Part shown: piece after piece, positions 1-5,110 of the stretch
Numbering within the stretch: position 1 is the stretch's first letter
Layout: every line of letters starts with the position of its first letter
Assembly: GCA_030693105.1 (NCBI GenBank)
Contig: JAUYBK010000178.1
Location: 1 to 5,426, forward strand
Direction: 5' to 3'
DNA length: 5,426 nt
Origin: Methanobacteriaceae archaeon
GTDB taxonomy: Archaea; Methanobacteriota; Methanobacteria; Methanobacteriales; Methanobacteriaceae
The notes under the pieces: model-generated
Seen by the model: only the letters and a program-made list of their open reading frames with translations
What the model was told of the DNA's origin: nothing
Database searches by the model: none
Position numbers and translations under genes: made by a program

Positions 1-543
1 AAGGGACATGAAGGCACCACCGTCTTCCCACAGGCTTCCGGTTTCGTATATGCCCGTAACGGTGAATTCCTCCCCATAAAAATCAATGGTATCACCGACC
101 TGTTTATCCAGGGTTTCACTGGCTTTTTTACCCAATATCACCTCATTGGTGCTGTTACTGGTGAAAGCTTTTCCATCTATAAGTTCCACCCCGGCAATTC
201 CAAGATTATCGGACTCAATACCCATCAATATGAAAACCCCAGTATCCATGGGATAGGCATTCATTAAAACCCCCACAACATTACTAACCCCTTCTATCTT
301 GGATATGTTCTCAATTTTTTCCTGGTCAATGTTACTGGCCCCGAACCCCATGGAATTAGCCTCTGTGACGGTAAAATCAGAATCACCTGCCTTAAGGGTG
401 CTCTCTGTAGACAGTTTCAGACCATCGGTCACCAGACCCAGGGCAATGATGGTGGCAATTCCGATAGATATGCCCATAATTGCTAAAGCTGTGCGGGTTT
501 TATTCCTAAAAGGATTTTTAAGTATTAGTCTTAAAAATGACAT
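1..543 (-). CDS. MacB/FtsX-type ABC transporter permease, N-terminal part (runs off left edge)
   Basis: I translated the minus strand from the ATG at 543 to the window edge and found 181 open codons. The N-terminus (residues 8-30, with NPFRNKTRTALAIMGISIGI) is the typical cytoplasmic tail leading into the first transmembrane helix (about 18-38) of MacB-like permeases. After it comes a long hydrophilic extracytoplasmic part (about 40-181), with motifs such as GVELIDGKAF and NEVILGKKASETL, which matches the MacB periplasmic-core-like domain. The family normally has about 380-420 residues with three more helices at the C-terminus, so over half the protein is missing here only because the window ends. 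Known members pair with an ATPase and either export peptides or drugs or move lipoprotein-like cargo; the cargo cannot be told here. A strong ribosome binding site lies directly upstream and fixes the start. It is separated from the operon to its right by about 280 bases, so it is probably its own transcription unit. Confidence 0.9.
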   Translation of the reverse strand, partial: MSFLRLILKNPFRNKTRTALAIMGISIGIATIIALGLVTDGLKLSTESTLKAGDSDFTVTEANSMGFGASNIDQEKIENISKIEGVSNVVGVLMNAYPMDTGVFILMGIESDNLGIAGVELIDGKAFTSNSTNEVILGKKASETLDKQVGDTIDFYGEEFTVTGIYETGSLWEDGGAFMSL

Positions 544-560
544 TTCTCCCCCCCCTCCTA
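544..560 (-). promoter_or_regulatory. Ribosome binding site of the ABC permease, containing a G8 tract
   Basis: On the minus strand this reads TAGGAGG merging into a run of eight G (plus-strand C 548-555) and then AGAA before the ATG at 543. It is an excellent match to the archaeal 16S 3' end. The run sits between the GGAGG core and the start codon, so a change of its length would change the spacing. Confidence 0.75.
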
Positions 561-606
561 AGACAAGTTCACATGAAATCGCTATGTTAATAGATTAGTA
601 TTCTTG

Positions 607-620
607 CATAAAAATTTCAC
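607..620 (-). promoter_or_regulatory. Possible TATA box/BRE for the ABC permease
   Basis: The minus strand reads GTGAAATTTTTATG: a purine-rich BRE-like stretch followed by a TATA-like element (614-607). Transcription would start near 585, giving a leader of about 40 bases that includes the ribosome binding site. Other AT-rich stretches in the same gap (681-695, 711-718) could also serve, so this is only a candidate. Confidence 0.3.
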
Positions 621-690
621 TGATAGAAGATCAAGGAAACCTCAACATACCCATTGGTTAAGTTACTAGCATAATAGCTTATTTTAAATT

Positions 691-765
691 AAAAACAAGA
701 AATAGTCTCAAATTATATGGTTCGGTCTACAAGCACCCCCGCTCTCATCTTCCGAACCATTAATT
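691..765 (-). terminator. Candidate 3' end of the minus-strand operon
   Basis: On the minus strand the stem of the 711-765 inverted repeat is followed, 15 bases later, by TTTTT (695-691) in a T-rich stretch. Archaeal RNA polymerase stops mainly at T-runs, so termination here is plausible. The T-run is short and not next to the stem, so confidence is low. Confidence 0.25.
711..765. repeat. Long inverted repeat in the gap (9 bp perfect, about 14 bp with one bulge)
   Basis: ATGGTTCGG at 717-725 is the exact reverse complement of CCGAACCAT at 752-760. Skipping one base (716), the arms extend by five more pairs (AATTA 711-715 with TAATT 761-765). The loop of 26 bases is C-rich on the plus strand. 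It lies between the last ORF of the minus-strand operon and the permease. It could be an RNA stem at the operon's 3' end or a binding site for a dimeric regulator upstream of the permease; the sequence does not decide between them. Confidence 0.6.
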
Positions 766-821
766 ATCACATCAAAGTGAAAATGTATTTTCAAAGAGAA
801 CTAACCGGTGATACCAATCCA

Positions 822-995
822 TTACTGTATCATGTCCATGCGGGTGTTTTCCAGCTCTTCTTCAACGTTGTACTTCTTCTTTTTCTTTTTATTTGCAGAT
901 ATTTTTATGGTAGGTGGGTCCATCACCGGCAGACTACCATCCATGGCAATGGACTTTATTACCTGGATTTTTTTTTTCTTTTTAGTTTTTGGCAT
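822..995 (-). CDS. Small lysine-rich protein, 57 residues, unknown function
   Basis: This minus-strand frame runs from the ATG at 995 to a TAA at 822 and begins 18 bases after the SagB stop codon, in the same direction. I do not recognise the protein. It starts MPKTKKKKKIQVIKS, has a central neutral part (SIAMDGSLPVMDPPTIKIS, residues 15-33), a second lysine run (36-41), and an acidic tail with VEEELENTRMDMIQ (44-57). There is no signal peptide, transmembrane helix or cysteine. The clear charge segmentation (basic, neutral, basic, acidic) and mixed AAA/AAG codons favour a real gene over chance. An in-frame GTG sits just before the ATG (998-996). The upstream GGGATGAT is only a weak ribosome binding site, so translation may be coupled to SagB. 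It could bind nucleic acid or phosphorylated lipids by charge, but this is a guess. Confidence 0.5.
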   Translation of the reverse strand: MPKTKKKKKIQVIKSIAMDGSLPVMDPPTIKISANKKKKKKYNVEEELENTRMDMIQ

Positions 996-1013
996 CACAT
1001 CATCCCGAAAACT

Positions 1014-1763
1014 TTAATCAACCTTCCCCACCGGTGCTGCGTAGATTACAAACTCCTCCTCTCCATCCAGGCCCAGCAGTTCATCAAAGTATTCCTGATC
1101 GTAAGCCCCAATGGCACAGGTCCCGGAGTCTATAGCTTCACAGGCCAGGTACAAATTTTGGCCCACGTGGCCCGCGTCCATGGCTATTACCTTATGTGAA
1201 TCAATTCCATAGCGCCATTCCATGCGGTAGGGTATGGCCGTCCAGATGAAGGTCACCGCCGACTGTCCGGCAAAGGGCTGGTCAAAAGTGGCCTTAACTA
1301 TCTTCTCCTTTAGATTATCGGTCTGAAATTCCAGCAGTAATTCATGGGTCAGGGGCAGGTATCGGTAAACACCTCCCTCCAGTCCTTCCACCTGAAACAC
1401 CGCCAGGTAGGTTTCCAGGGCATGACGGCAGCCTGCGGAAGGCACAGTGCGGAAGGCGTACTGCCCGGCGTAATGGCGGATGCCCTGGGTTGCCCACAGG
1501 AGAAATGATAATTCCATCAGGGTTAATGGTTCTTTTTTATAGTTTCTTCGGCTTTTCCTGTTTTTTATGGCTTCTGATAGTGAAATATCAAATATCTCCT
1601 CCCAATCAGTATTTACAAGCTCAATACGGAGAGAATCAGGGGAATATGGTTTTTCTATAGGAGGCGTTGGGACTCCCTGGCTCTGGTCCGTGGTAGAAAA
1701 ATCGATGGTCTTGCGGATGGAGTCTTTTAAAAAATACCGGTATTTTTCCAGTTCTTTATCCAT
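1014..1763 (-). CDS. SagB-type dehydrogenase (nitroreductase superfamily, FMN-dependent)
   Basis: The 249-residue protein has the hallmarks of the SagB/McbC branch of the nitroreductase fold. These are an arginine-rich FMN-phosphate motif (NRKSRRNY, 68-75), the sequence RTVPSAGCRHALETYL (105-120) that corresponds to the PSAG..P.E signature, GGVYRYLP (130-137), a long helix region with DAGHVGQNLYLACEAI (196-211) followed by GTCAIGAYD (214-222), and a terminal YAAPVGKVD. Known relatives oxidise azolines to azoles in peptide toxins, but many archaeal copies stand alone with unknown substrates; no YcaO cyclodehydratase is present here. It is soluble and presumably cytoplasmic. It follows the phytoene desaturase by 57 bases and probably shares its transcript. 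The start at 1763 is supported by GAGCTGAT, a 7-of-8 match to a strong ribosome binding site. The usual P before E in the second motif is replaced by A, which may reflect a different substrate. Confidence 0.88.
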   Translation of the reverse strand: MDKELEKYRYFLKDSIRKTIDFSTTDQSQGVPTPPIEKPYSPDSLRIELVNTDWEEIFDISLSEAIKNRKSRRNYKKEPLTLMELSFLLWATQGIRHYAGQYAFRTVPSAGCRHALETYLAVFQVEGLEGGVYRYLPLTHELLLEFQTDNLKEKIVKATFDQPFAGQSAVTFIWTAIPYRMEWRYGIDSHKVIAMDAGHVGQNLYLACEAIDSGTCAIGAYDQEYFDELLGLDGEEEFVIYAAPVGKVD

Positions 1764-1767
1764 AGTA

Positions 1768-1775
1768 ATCAGCTC
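1768..1775 (-). promoter_or_regulatory. Ribosome binding site of the SagB-type dehydrogenase
   Basis: GAGCTGAT on the minus strand, four bases before the ATG at 1763, differs from the ideal GAGGTGAT at one position. It supports the chosen start. Confidence 0.55.
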
Positions 1776-1820
1776 TTAATATTCATACATTTAGTAAGTT
1801 CGTGATTAAACAAGTATTAA

Positions 1821-3299
1821 TCATTTTTTTCCATATTTTTCATTTATCTCCCGGGCCACCATCTGACTAGAAACCATGGTCATAGGCACCCCAATGCCGG
1901 GATGGGTGTACTGGCCCGTGTAGTACAAATTTTTTACCTTCTTGCTCTGGTGGGCCGGCCGGAACAGGGCCGTCTGATCCAGGGTGTGGGTTAATCCGAA
2001 GGCAGTTCCCTTATAAGCATGGTATCTTGTTTCAAAGTCGGTGAGGGCGAACAATTTTTTGACCACCACCTCTTTTCTCAGGTCTTCCCCTACTTTAGAT
2101 TCCAAATCATCCATGATCCGGGTGTAAAATGCTTCCCGTAGTTGCGGTGTGTCTTCCAGGCCCGGGGCCAGGGGTGCTAAGATGTAGAGAGTATCACATC
2201 CTTCAGGTGCCGCAGAATTATCAGTTAACGAAGGGACATTGACATAATAGGAGGGATGTTTGGGCCAGGCTGCCCTCTCTGGGTTGAAAACTGCATTGAA
2301 ACCATCCTCCCAGTCTCTTTCCAAAAAGAGGTTGTGATGGGCCAGTCCCTTGACCTTTTTACTGACACCCACATAGGCCACCATGGCCGAGGGTGATAGT
2401 ATCTTTTTCTCCCAGTAATCTTCATCGTAGGTCCGGTGTTCCGGGGTTAATAGATCTACTTCACCGTGATGGTAGTCCGCATTTACCACTACCAGGTCCG
2501 GTTCGTAAACTGCCCTAGTGGTTATGACTCGTTTCACACGGTGATCATGGACCTCTAATAATTCCACTGGTTCATTGAAGATGAATTTAGCCCCGTATGA
2601 TTCTGCCAGATCTTTAACCGCAGTTACGATCTCCCTCATTCCTCCCTGAGGATACCAGACCCCTAAGGTGAGGTCGGCATGGGAAACCAGGTGGTAAAAG
2701 GAGGGAGTGTTCTCGGGGGACCCTCCTAAAAATCCAATGGCGTATTCTAAGATTTTACGGGCCTCGTCGCTTTTAAATTGTTTGTTTACGAAGTGCTGCA
2801 GGTTCTCCCACAGCCGCAACTTAGGTGCTTTTAGAAGTAATTTTCCACTTAAAAGGTCCAGGACCGAACGGTAATCCTTGTACAACATTTCGTTAACGGA
2901 GAATTCGTACAGTTCCCGGGATGATTTCAGATAGGCCTTTAATTTTTCCCCTCCCCCTTCCTCAAAGCTATCAAAGAGTTTGTAATTCTCTTCTAGATGG
3001 GGTGAAACATCAAATACATCCTGGTCATAAAAAAAGATACGATAGAGAGGGTCCAGCTTTTCTAATTTAAAGAAGTCTTCTGGTTTTTTATCAAAATCAG
3101 CAAAAAATTTTTCGTATACATCGGGCATCAGATACCAGGAGGGGCCCATGTCAAAGTAGTACCCATCCTTATGGTATACATTAGCCCGCCCTCCGGGTTG
3201 TTCGTTTTTTTCAATTACCGTAACATCAAAGCCGTCCCGGGCCAGTAAAGCCGCGGCAGATAATCCACCGAACCCTGCTCCTACTATAATTACTTCCAT
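1821..3299 (-). CDS. crtI: CrtI-type phytoene (or dehydrosqualene) desaturase, FAD-dependent
   Basis: The 492-residue protein matches the usual length of CrtI enzymes. The N-terminal dinucleotide fold is intact: GAGFGGLSAA (7-16), the acidic residue closing it (E30 in VIEKNEQPGGRA), then the family block YFDMGPSWYLMPDVYEKFF. The C-terminus carries NLYYTGQYTHPGIGVPM (457-473), the second FAD-contact signature of carotene desaturases. CrtI enzymes remove hydrogens from C30 or C40 polyprene chains such as phytoene or diapophytoene at the membrane surface. Which substrate is used here cannot be read from sequence. An upstream in-frame ATG at 3314 would add five residues (MGSVV), but the ribosome binding site GGGGAGTG overlaps it and points to 3299. 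The swivelling-domain gene ends 30 bases upstream. No phytoene synthase lies in the window, so the precursor must come from elsewhere or the substrate is different. Confidence 0.9.
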   Translation of the reverse strand: MEVIIVGAGFGGLSAAALLARDGFDVTVIEKNEQPGGRANVYHKDGYYFDMGPSWYLMPDVYEKFFADFDKKPEDFFKLEKLDPLYRIFFYDQDVFDVSPHLEENYKLFDSFEEGGGEKLKAYLKSSRELYEFSVNEMLYKDYRSVLDLLSGKLLLKAPKLRLWENLQHFVNKQFKSDEARKILEYAIGFLGGSPENTPSFYHLVSHADLTLGVWYPQGGMREIVTAVKDLAESYGAKFIFNEPVELLEVHDHRVKRVITTRAVYEPDLVVVNADYHHGEVDLLTPEHRTYDEDYWEKKILSPSAMVAYVGVSKKVKGLAHHNLFLERDWEDGFNAVFNPERAAWPKHPSYYVNVPSLTDNSAAPEGCDTLYILAPLAPGLEDTPQLREAFYTRIMDDLESKVGEDLRKEVVVKKLFALTDFETRYHAYKGTAFGLTHTLDQTALFRPAHQSKKVKNLYYTGQYTHPGIGVPMTMVSSQMVAREINEKYGKK

Positions 3300-3304
3300 T
3301 ACTA

Positions 3305-3312
3305 CACTCCCC
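3305..3312 (-). promoter_or_regulatory. Ribosome binding site that decides the crtI start
   Basis: GGGGAGTG on the minus strand lies five bases before the ATG at 3299 and overlaps the alternative ATG at 3314-3312. The alternative has no purine-rich site of its own (it follows AGAAAAATAAG), so initiation at 3299 is favoured. Confidence 0.65.
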
Positions 3313-3329
3313 ATCTTATTTTTCTGTGG

Positions 3330-3647
3330 TTAACTAGTTATTTTTTCTCCATGTTCCAAGTGGAACTCGGGTTCGCCAACCACTACCAATCCCAGGTATC
3401 CGTTGACGGTCAATAGGTCGCCGTTATTTAAAAGTTCTGTGGCACAACTAACACCGTTTACAGAGGGTATTCCTAGTTCACGTGCTATTATGGAGCTGTG
3501 GACCAGCATTCCACCTCTACGTTCCACTATTCCTGAGGCCAATGAGGCCAAATGTGTCATTTGCGGTTCTATATCCATTTCATCATCAATACCCACTACC
3601 CTAAATGGCTCGGGACCGGGCTTCGTCATAATTTTTTTATGCTTCAT
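3330..3647 (-). CDS. Free-standing PEP-utilising-enzyme mobile (phosphohistidine swivelling) domain protein
   Basis: The 105-residue protein is a single swivelling domain like the C-terminal one of PEP synthase-like and rifampicin phosphotransferase-like enzymes. The signature is RRGGMLVHSSIIAREL (43-58) followed by GIPSVNGV and GDLLTVNGYLGLVVV (77-90); H50 is at the position of the phosphorylated histidine. Normally this domain moves phosphate between an ATP-grasp domain and a PEP-binding or substrate domain on the same chain. Neither partner is encoded in the window. The N-terminus (MKHKKIMTKPGPEPF) is short and lacks the usual start of the domain, so the gene could be a remnant of a larger enzyme or a true separate subunit. 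No ribosome binding site is visible before the ATG at 3647; a second ATG at 3629 (residue 7) is possible. An in-frame TAA lies about 50 bases upstream, so the frame does not extend much. Confidence 0.8.
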   Translation of the reverse strand: MKHKKIMTKPGPEPFRVVGIDDEMDIEPQMTHLASLASGIVERRGGMLVHSSIIARELGIPSVNGVSCATELLNNGDLLTVNGYLGLVVVGEPEFHLEHGEKITS

Positions 3648-3729
3648 AGTTTTTGATTTCGAGACGCAATTACCTGATCTCTCTTTTAGAGAACTTTTTT
3701 ACACTGGAAGTACATGTCTTGGTTTTAGC

Positions 3730-4614
3730 TTAATCGAACAATTGTCTGACAAATTTACCAATACTCTCCATCGCCCGGTCTGCTTCGGGCAAACGGGAGG
3801 AGAATATCTGCCAACAGTGAAACATACCCTGCCAGACTTCAAAATTCACCTTTAGCTTTTTTTCCACCGCCAAGTCACGGAAACGATTAATGTCGCAAAG
3901 TAACAGCTCACGACTACCCACCTGGAGCATTAATGGTGGCATTCCTTTCAGATCGCCAAATATGGGGGATGACAGAGGGTTGTTTGGGTCCTGGCCCTTT
4001 AAATATAATTCACGAAGTTTATATAGACGTTCGTGATTAAGCCAGTCCCTTACATCCTTTAGATGCTGGTAAACAATAGGAAATGTCAAATCAACCACCG
4101 GTGACATGCAAACCACCCCACGAGGTAGGTGGTCCGGGTCTTTTTTTAAAGCAAGGAGGGTGGAGAGAGCTAAATTACCCCCGGCCGACAAACCAGCAAT
4201 AACTATATCCTTTGTTTGAAGTCCTTCTTCTAAAAGCCAGAGATAAGAATTCAGGCAGTCCTCTGCCGCAGCAGGGAAGGGGTGTTCGGGTGCCAGCCGG
4301 TAGTCCACACTAAAAATAGAACAACCCGTGTTTTTTGATAGTCGCTGGCAAAGGTCCTGGTGACCATAGGTGGAGCCCATGTTAAATCCACCTCCATGGA
4401 AGAATAGTACGACCTTCTGAGGGCTACAATGAGGGGTTACTAACCAGTAAGAGGGGATAGGAGCATCTTCATCTTTAACCATATTCAGAGGACCCTTTGA
4501 ACTAAAAGACAAGTAAAACTCATCAAGATGGCGGCGCAGTGTGTTAATATCACTTTGGTCCGACTTAAACTGGTTTTTTATAATTTTAAGTACATCAAGA
4601 GCTTCTTTATTCAT
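3730..4614 (-). CDS. Alpha/beta hydrolase of the hormone-sensitive lipase (HSL) family, esterase-like
   Basis: The 294-residue protein shows the HSL-family order of motifs. The oxyanion-hole sequence is FFHGGGF (71-77), followed by SVDYRLAPEHPFPAA (102-116), the nucleophile elbow GLSAGGNLAL with S143, then GSRELLLCDINRF, where E236 or D241 is the likely acid, and EVWQGMFHCWQIF with H266 as catalytic histidine. The triad therefore looks complete. Known members hydrolyse short or medium acyl esters or deacetylate metabolites; the substrate here is unknown. No signal peptide is seen, so it should be cytoplasmic. It is the first well-supported gene of the minus-strand cluster and lies 82 bases upstream of the swivelling-domain gene. 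There is no clear ribosome binding site before the ATG at 4614, but an AT-rich TATA-like stretch about 26 bases upstream would fit a leaderless start. Confidence 0.9.
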   Translation of the reverse strand: MNKEALDVLKIIKNQFKSDQSDINTLRRHLDEFYLSFSSKGPLNMVKDEDAPIPSYWLVTPHCSPQKVVLFFHGGGFNMGSTYGHQDLCQRLSKNTGCSIFSVDYRLAPEHPFPAAAEDCLNSYLWLLEEGLQTKDIVIAGLSAGGNLALSTLLALKKDPDHLPRGVVCMSPVVDLTFPIVYQHLKDVRDWLNHERLYKLRELYLKGQDPNNPLSSPIFGDLKGMPPLMLQVGSRELLLCDINRFRDLAVEKKLKVNFEVWQGMFHCWQIFSSRLPEADRAMESIGKFVRQLFD

Positions 4615-4636
4615 GATAAAACCGGCAATATTAATT

Positions 4637-4645
4637 GTATTATGT
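4637..4645 (-). promoter_or_regulatory. Possible TATA box for a leaderless hydrolase transcript
   Basis: On the minus strand ACATAATAC is centred about 26 bases before the hydrolase ATG, and no ribosome binding site precedes that ATG. In archaea this spacing places transcription start at or next to the start codon. The element is a poor match to a TATA consensus. Confidence 0.25.
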
Positions 4646-4857
4646 TATTTCTCTAATTTAATTTTCTCGGTAGTCTCAGTTTTATTTAAAAATCCTGCGG
4701 CTATTTTTAGGTGGTCTGTCATCTTTTTTTCCTTAGGCAGATGGCTCTTTAACAGGGCCAGTCGTGGATTTTTCTTTAAAAGATCCGGATGATTCCCTAT
4801 AAATCTCCAAAAAAAAGCATCCCCAATCTGACACCGATCACCCCCGGGGATAGTCAC
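4645..4857 (-). CDS. Hypothetical protein, 70 residues, GTG start (possible gene remnant)
   Basis: The frame runs from a GTG at 4857, directly after an in-frame TGA, to a TAA at 4645, ending 30 bases before the hydrolase. I do not recognise it. The C-terminal two thirds read like ordinary protein: FFWRFIGNHPDLLKKNPRLA (15-34), then KSHLPKEKKMTDHLKIAAGF (38-57) and a charged tail ending EKIKLEK. It is basic, with no membrane segment or signal. No ribosome binding site precedes the GTG. A GGGGGTGATC sequence lies inside the frame (near 4840-4850) without a well-spaced start codon behind it, and an in-frame ATG at 4722 follows AAGGAAAAAAAG. The uncertain start, and stops in all three frames just upstream, make a 5'-truncated remnant as likely as an intact small gene. 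Confidence 0.4.
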   Translation of the reverse strand: MTIPGGDRCQIGDAFFWRFIGNHPDLLKKNPRLALLKSHLPKEKKMTDHLKIAAGFLNKTETTEKIKLEK

Positions 4858-4885
4858 TCATCTTCAAAAGATAATTAGAAGAGCC

Positions 4886-4957
4886 TTAATAAGATGGGGA
4901 TGTTCTAAAAATAGTTGGTGTGGAACAATTGTAGTGGCACTGTCTTTTTAGATTCAT
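4886..4957 (-). CDS. Very short ORF with a strong ribosome binding site (23 residues), possible leader peptide
   Basis: An ATG at 4957 lies six bases after GGAGG (4968-4964) and opens a frame of 23 codons ending with TAA at 4886. The predicted peptide begins MNLKRQCHYNCSTPT and ends FRTSPSY; it contains two cysteines, three serines and four threonines. It is the best translation signal in the whole minus-strand cluster, and a TATA-like box at 4992-5003 is placed to start a transcript just before it. It could be a leader peptide of the operon, a small protein, or the start of a decayed gene; the reading frame itself is too short to prove coding. Confidence 0.35.
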   Translation of the reverse strand: MNLKRQCHYNCSTPTIFRTSPSY

Positions 4958-4970
4958 CCCCTTCCTCCTA
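4958..4970 (-). promoter_or_regulatory. Strong ribosome binding site with no long gene behind it
   Basis: The minus strand reads TAGGAGGAAGGGG directly before the ATG at 4957. It is a near-ideal site, yet only a 23-codon frame follows, which is why the short ORF is listed. Confidence 0.55.
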
Positions 4971-4991
4971 TTTTTTTTATGTAACTGGAGG

Positions 4992-5003
4992 CTATAAAAA
5001 TAG
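4992..5003. promoter_or_regulatory. Symmetric TATA-like box, probable promoter of the minus-strand cluster
   Basis: CTATAAAAATAG has inverted arms (CTAT/ATAG), so it reads as a TATA-like element on both strands. On the minus strand, transcription would start near 4973, immediately ahead of the strong ribosome binding site at 4958-4970. On the plus strand it would start near 5022, well upstream of the tautomerase gene. Confidence 0.4.
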
Positions 5004-5023
5004 AGATGAAGAGCCACATCTAT
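5000..5023. repeat. Imperfect inverted repeat between divergent promoters
   Basis: AGATG (5004-5008) pairs with CATCT (5017-5021) across an eight-base loop; with a two-base bulge the arms read ATAGAGATG and CATCTAT. It lies between the two TATA-like boxes and could be an operator, but arms this short can occur by chance. Confidence 0.25.
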
Positions 5024-5056
5024 TGAACCGGGACGCCACCAGGAAGACTATCCTCA

Positions 5057-5066
5057 TTTTTATAAG
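5057..5066 (+). promoter_or_regulatory. Probable TATA box of the tautomerase gene
   Basis: TTTTTATAAG on the plus strand would place transcription start near 5087, about 29 bases before the ATG at 5116, leaving room for the ribosome binding site. Confidence 0.45.
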
Positions 5067-5099
5067 AAAGTTTATGTCAAAGTACGAATAAAAAAAAAG

Positions 5100-5110
5100 A
5101 TAGGAGGTAA
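5100..5110 (+). promoter_or_regulatory. Ribosome binding site of the tautomerase gene
   Basis: ATAGGAGGTAA lies five bases before the ATG at 5116 and contains the full AGGAGGT core, which fixes the start. Confidence 0.75.

Noticed and set aside
299..598. 99-codon plus-strand frame
   Set aside because: It lies antisense to the clear ABC permease and has no family features.
719..760. GGTTCGG-type sequence resembling a tRNA T-arm
   Set aside because: No acceptor, D or anticodon stem can be folded around it; the 26-base loop does not fit a tRNA.
808..1017. 69-codon plus-strand frame rich in Phe
   Set aside because: Its Phe runs are the mirror of the AAA/AAG lysine codons of the minus-strand ORF at 822-995, and no ribosome binding site precedes it.
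717..1199. 160-codon plus-strand frame
   Set aside because: It overlaps the SagB C-terminus and the lysine-rich ORF on the opposite strand; its Phe/Leu/His-rich product with no recognisable domain is what an antisense shadow gives.
3331..3340. Perfect 10-base palindrome TAACTAGTTA at the end of the swivelling-domain gene
   Set aside because: It overlaps the stop region, is short and AT-rich, and has no second copy to suggest an operator.
3675..3703. Small hairpin (TCTCT/AGAGA) followed by T6 on the plus strand
   Set aside because: There is no plus-strand gene upstream for it to terminate, and the stem is only five pairs.
3403..3855. 150-codon plus-strand frame
   Set aside because: It is antisense to the swivelling-domain and hydrolase genes, both of which carry conserved motifs.
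1799..4042. 12-base direct repeat GTTCGTGATTAA at about 1799 and 4030
   Set aside because: About one 12-base match is expected by chance in a window of this size, and one copy lies inside a coding region.
4541..4792. 83-codon hydrophobic plus-strand frame
   Set aside because: It is antisense to the hydrolase start and the 70-codon frame; its hydrophobicity comes from reading AT-rich DNA, and it lacks a ribosome binding site.
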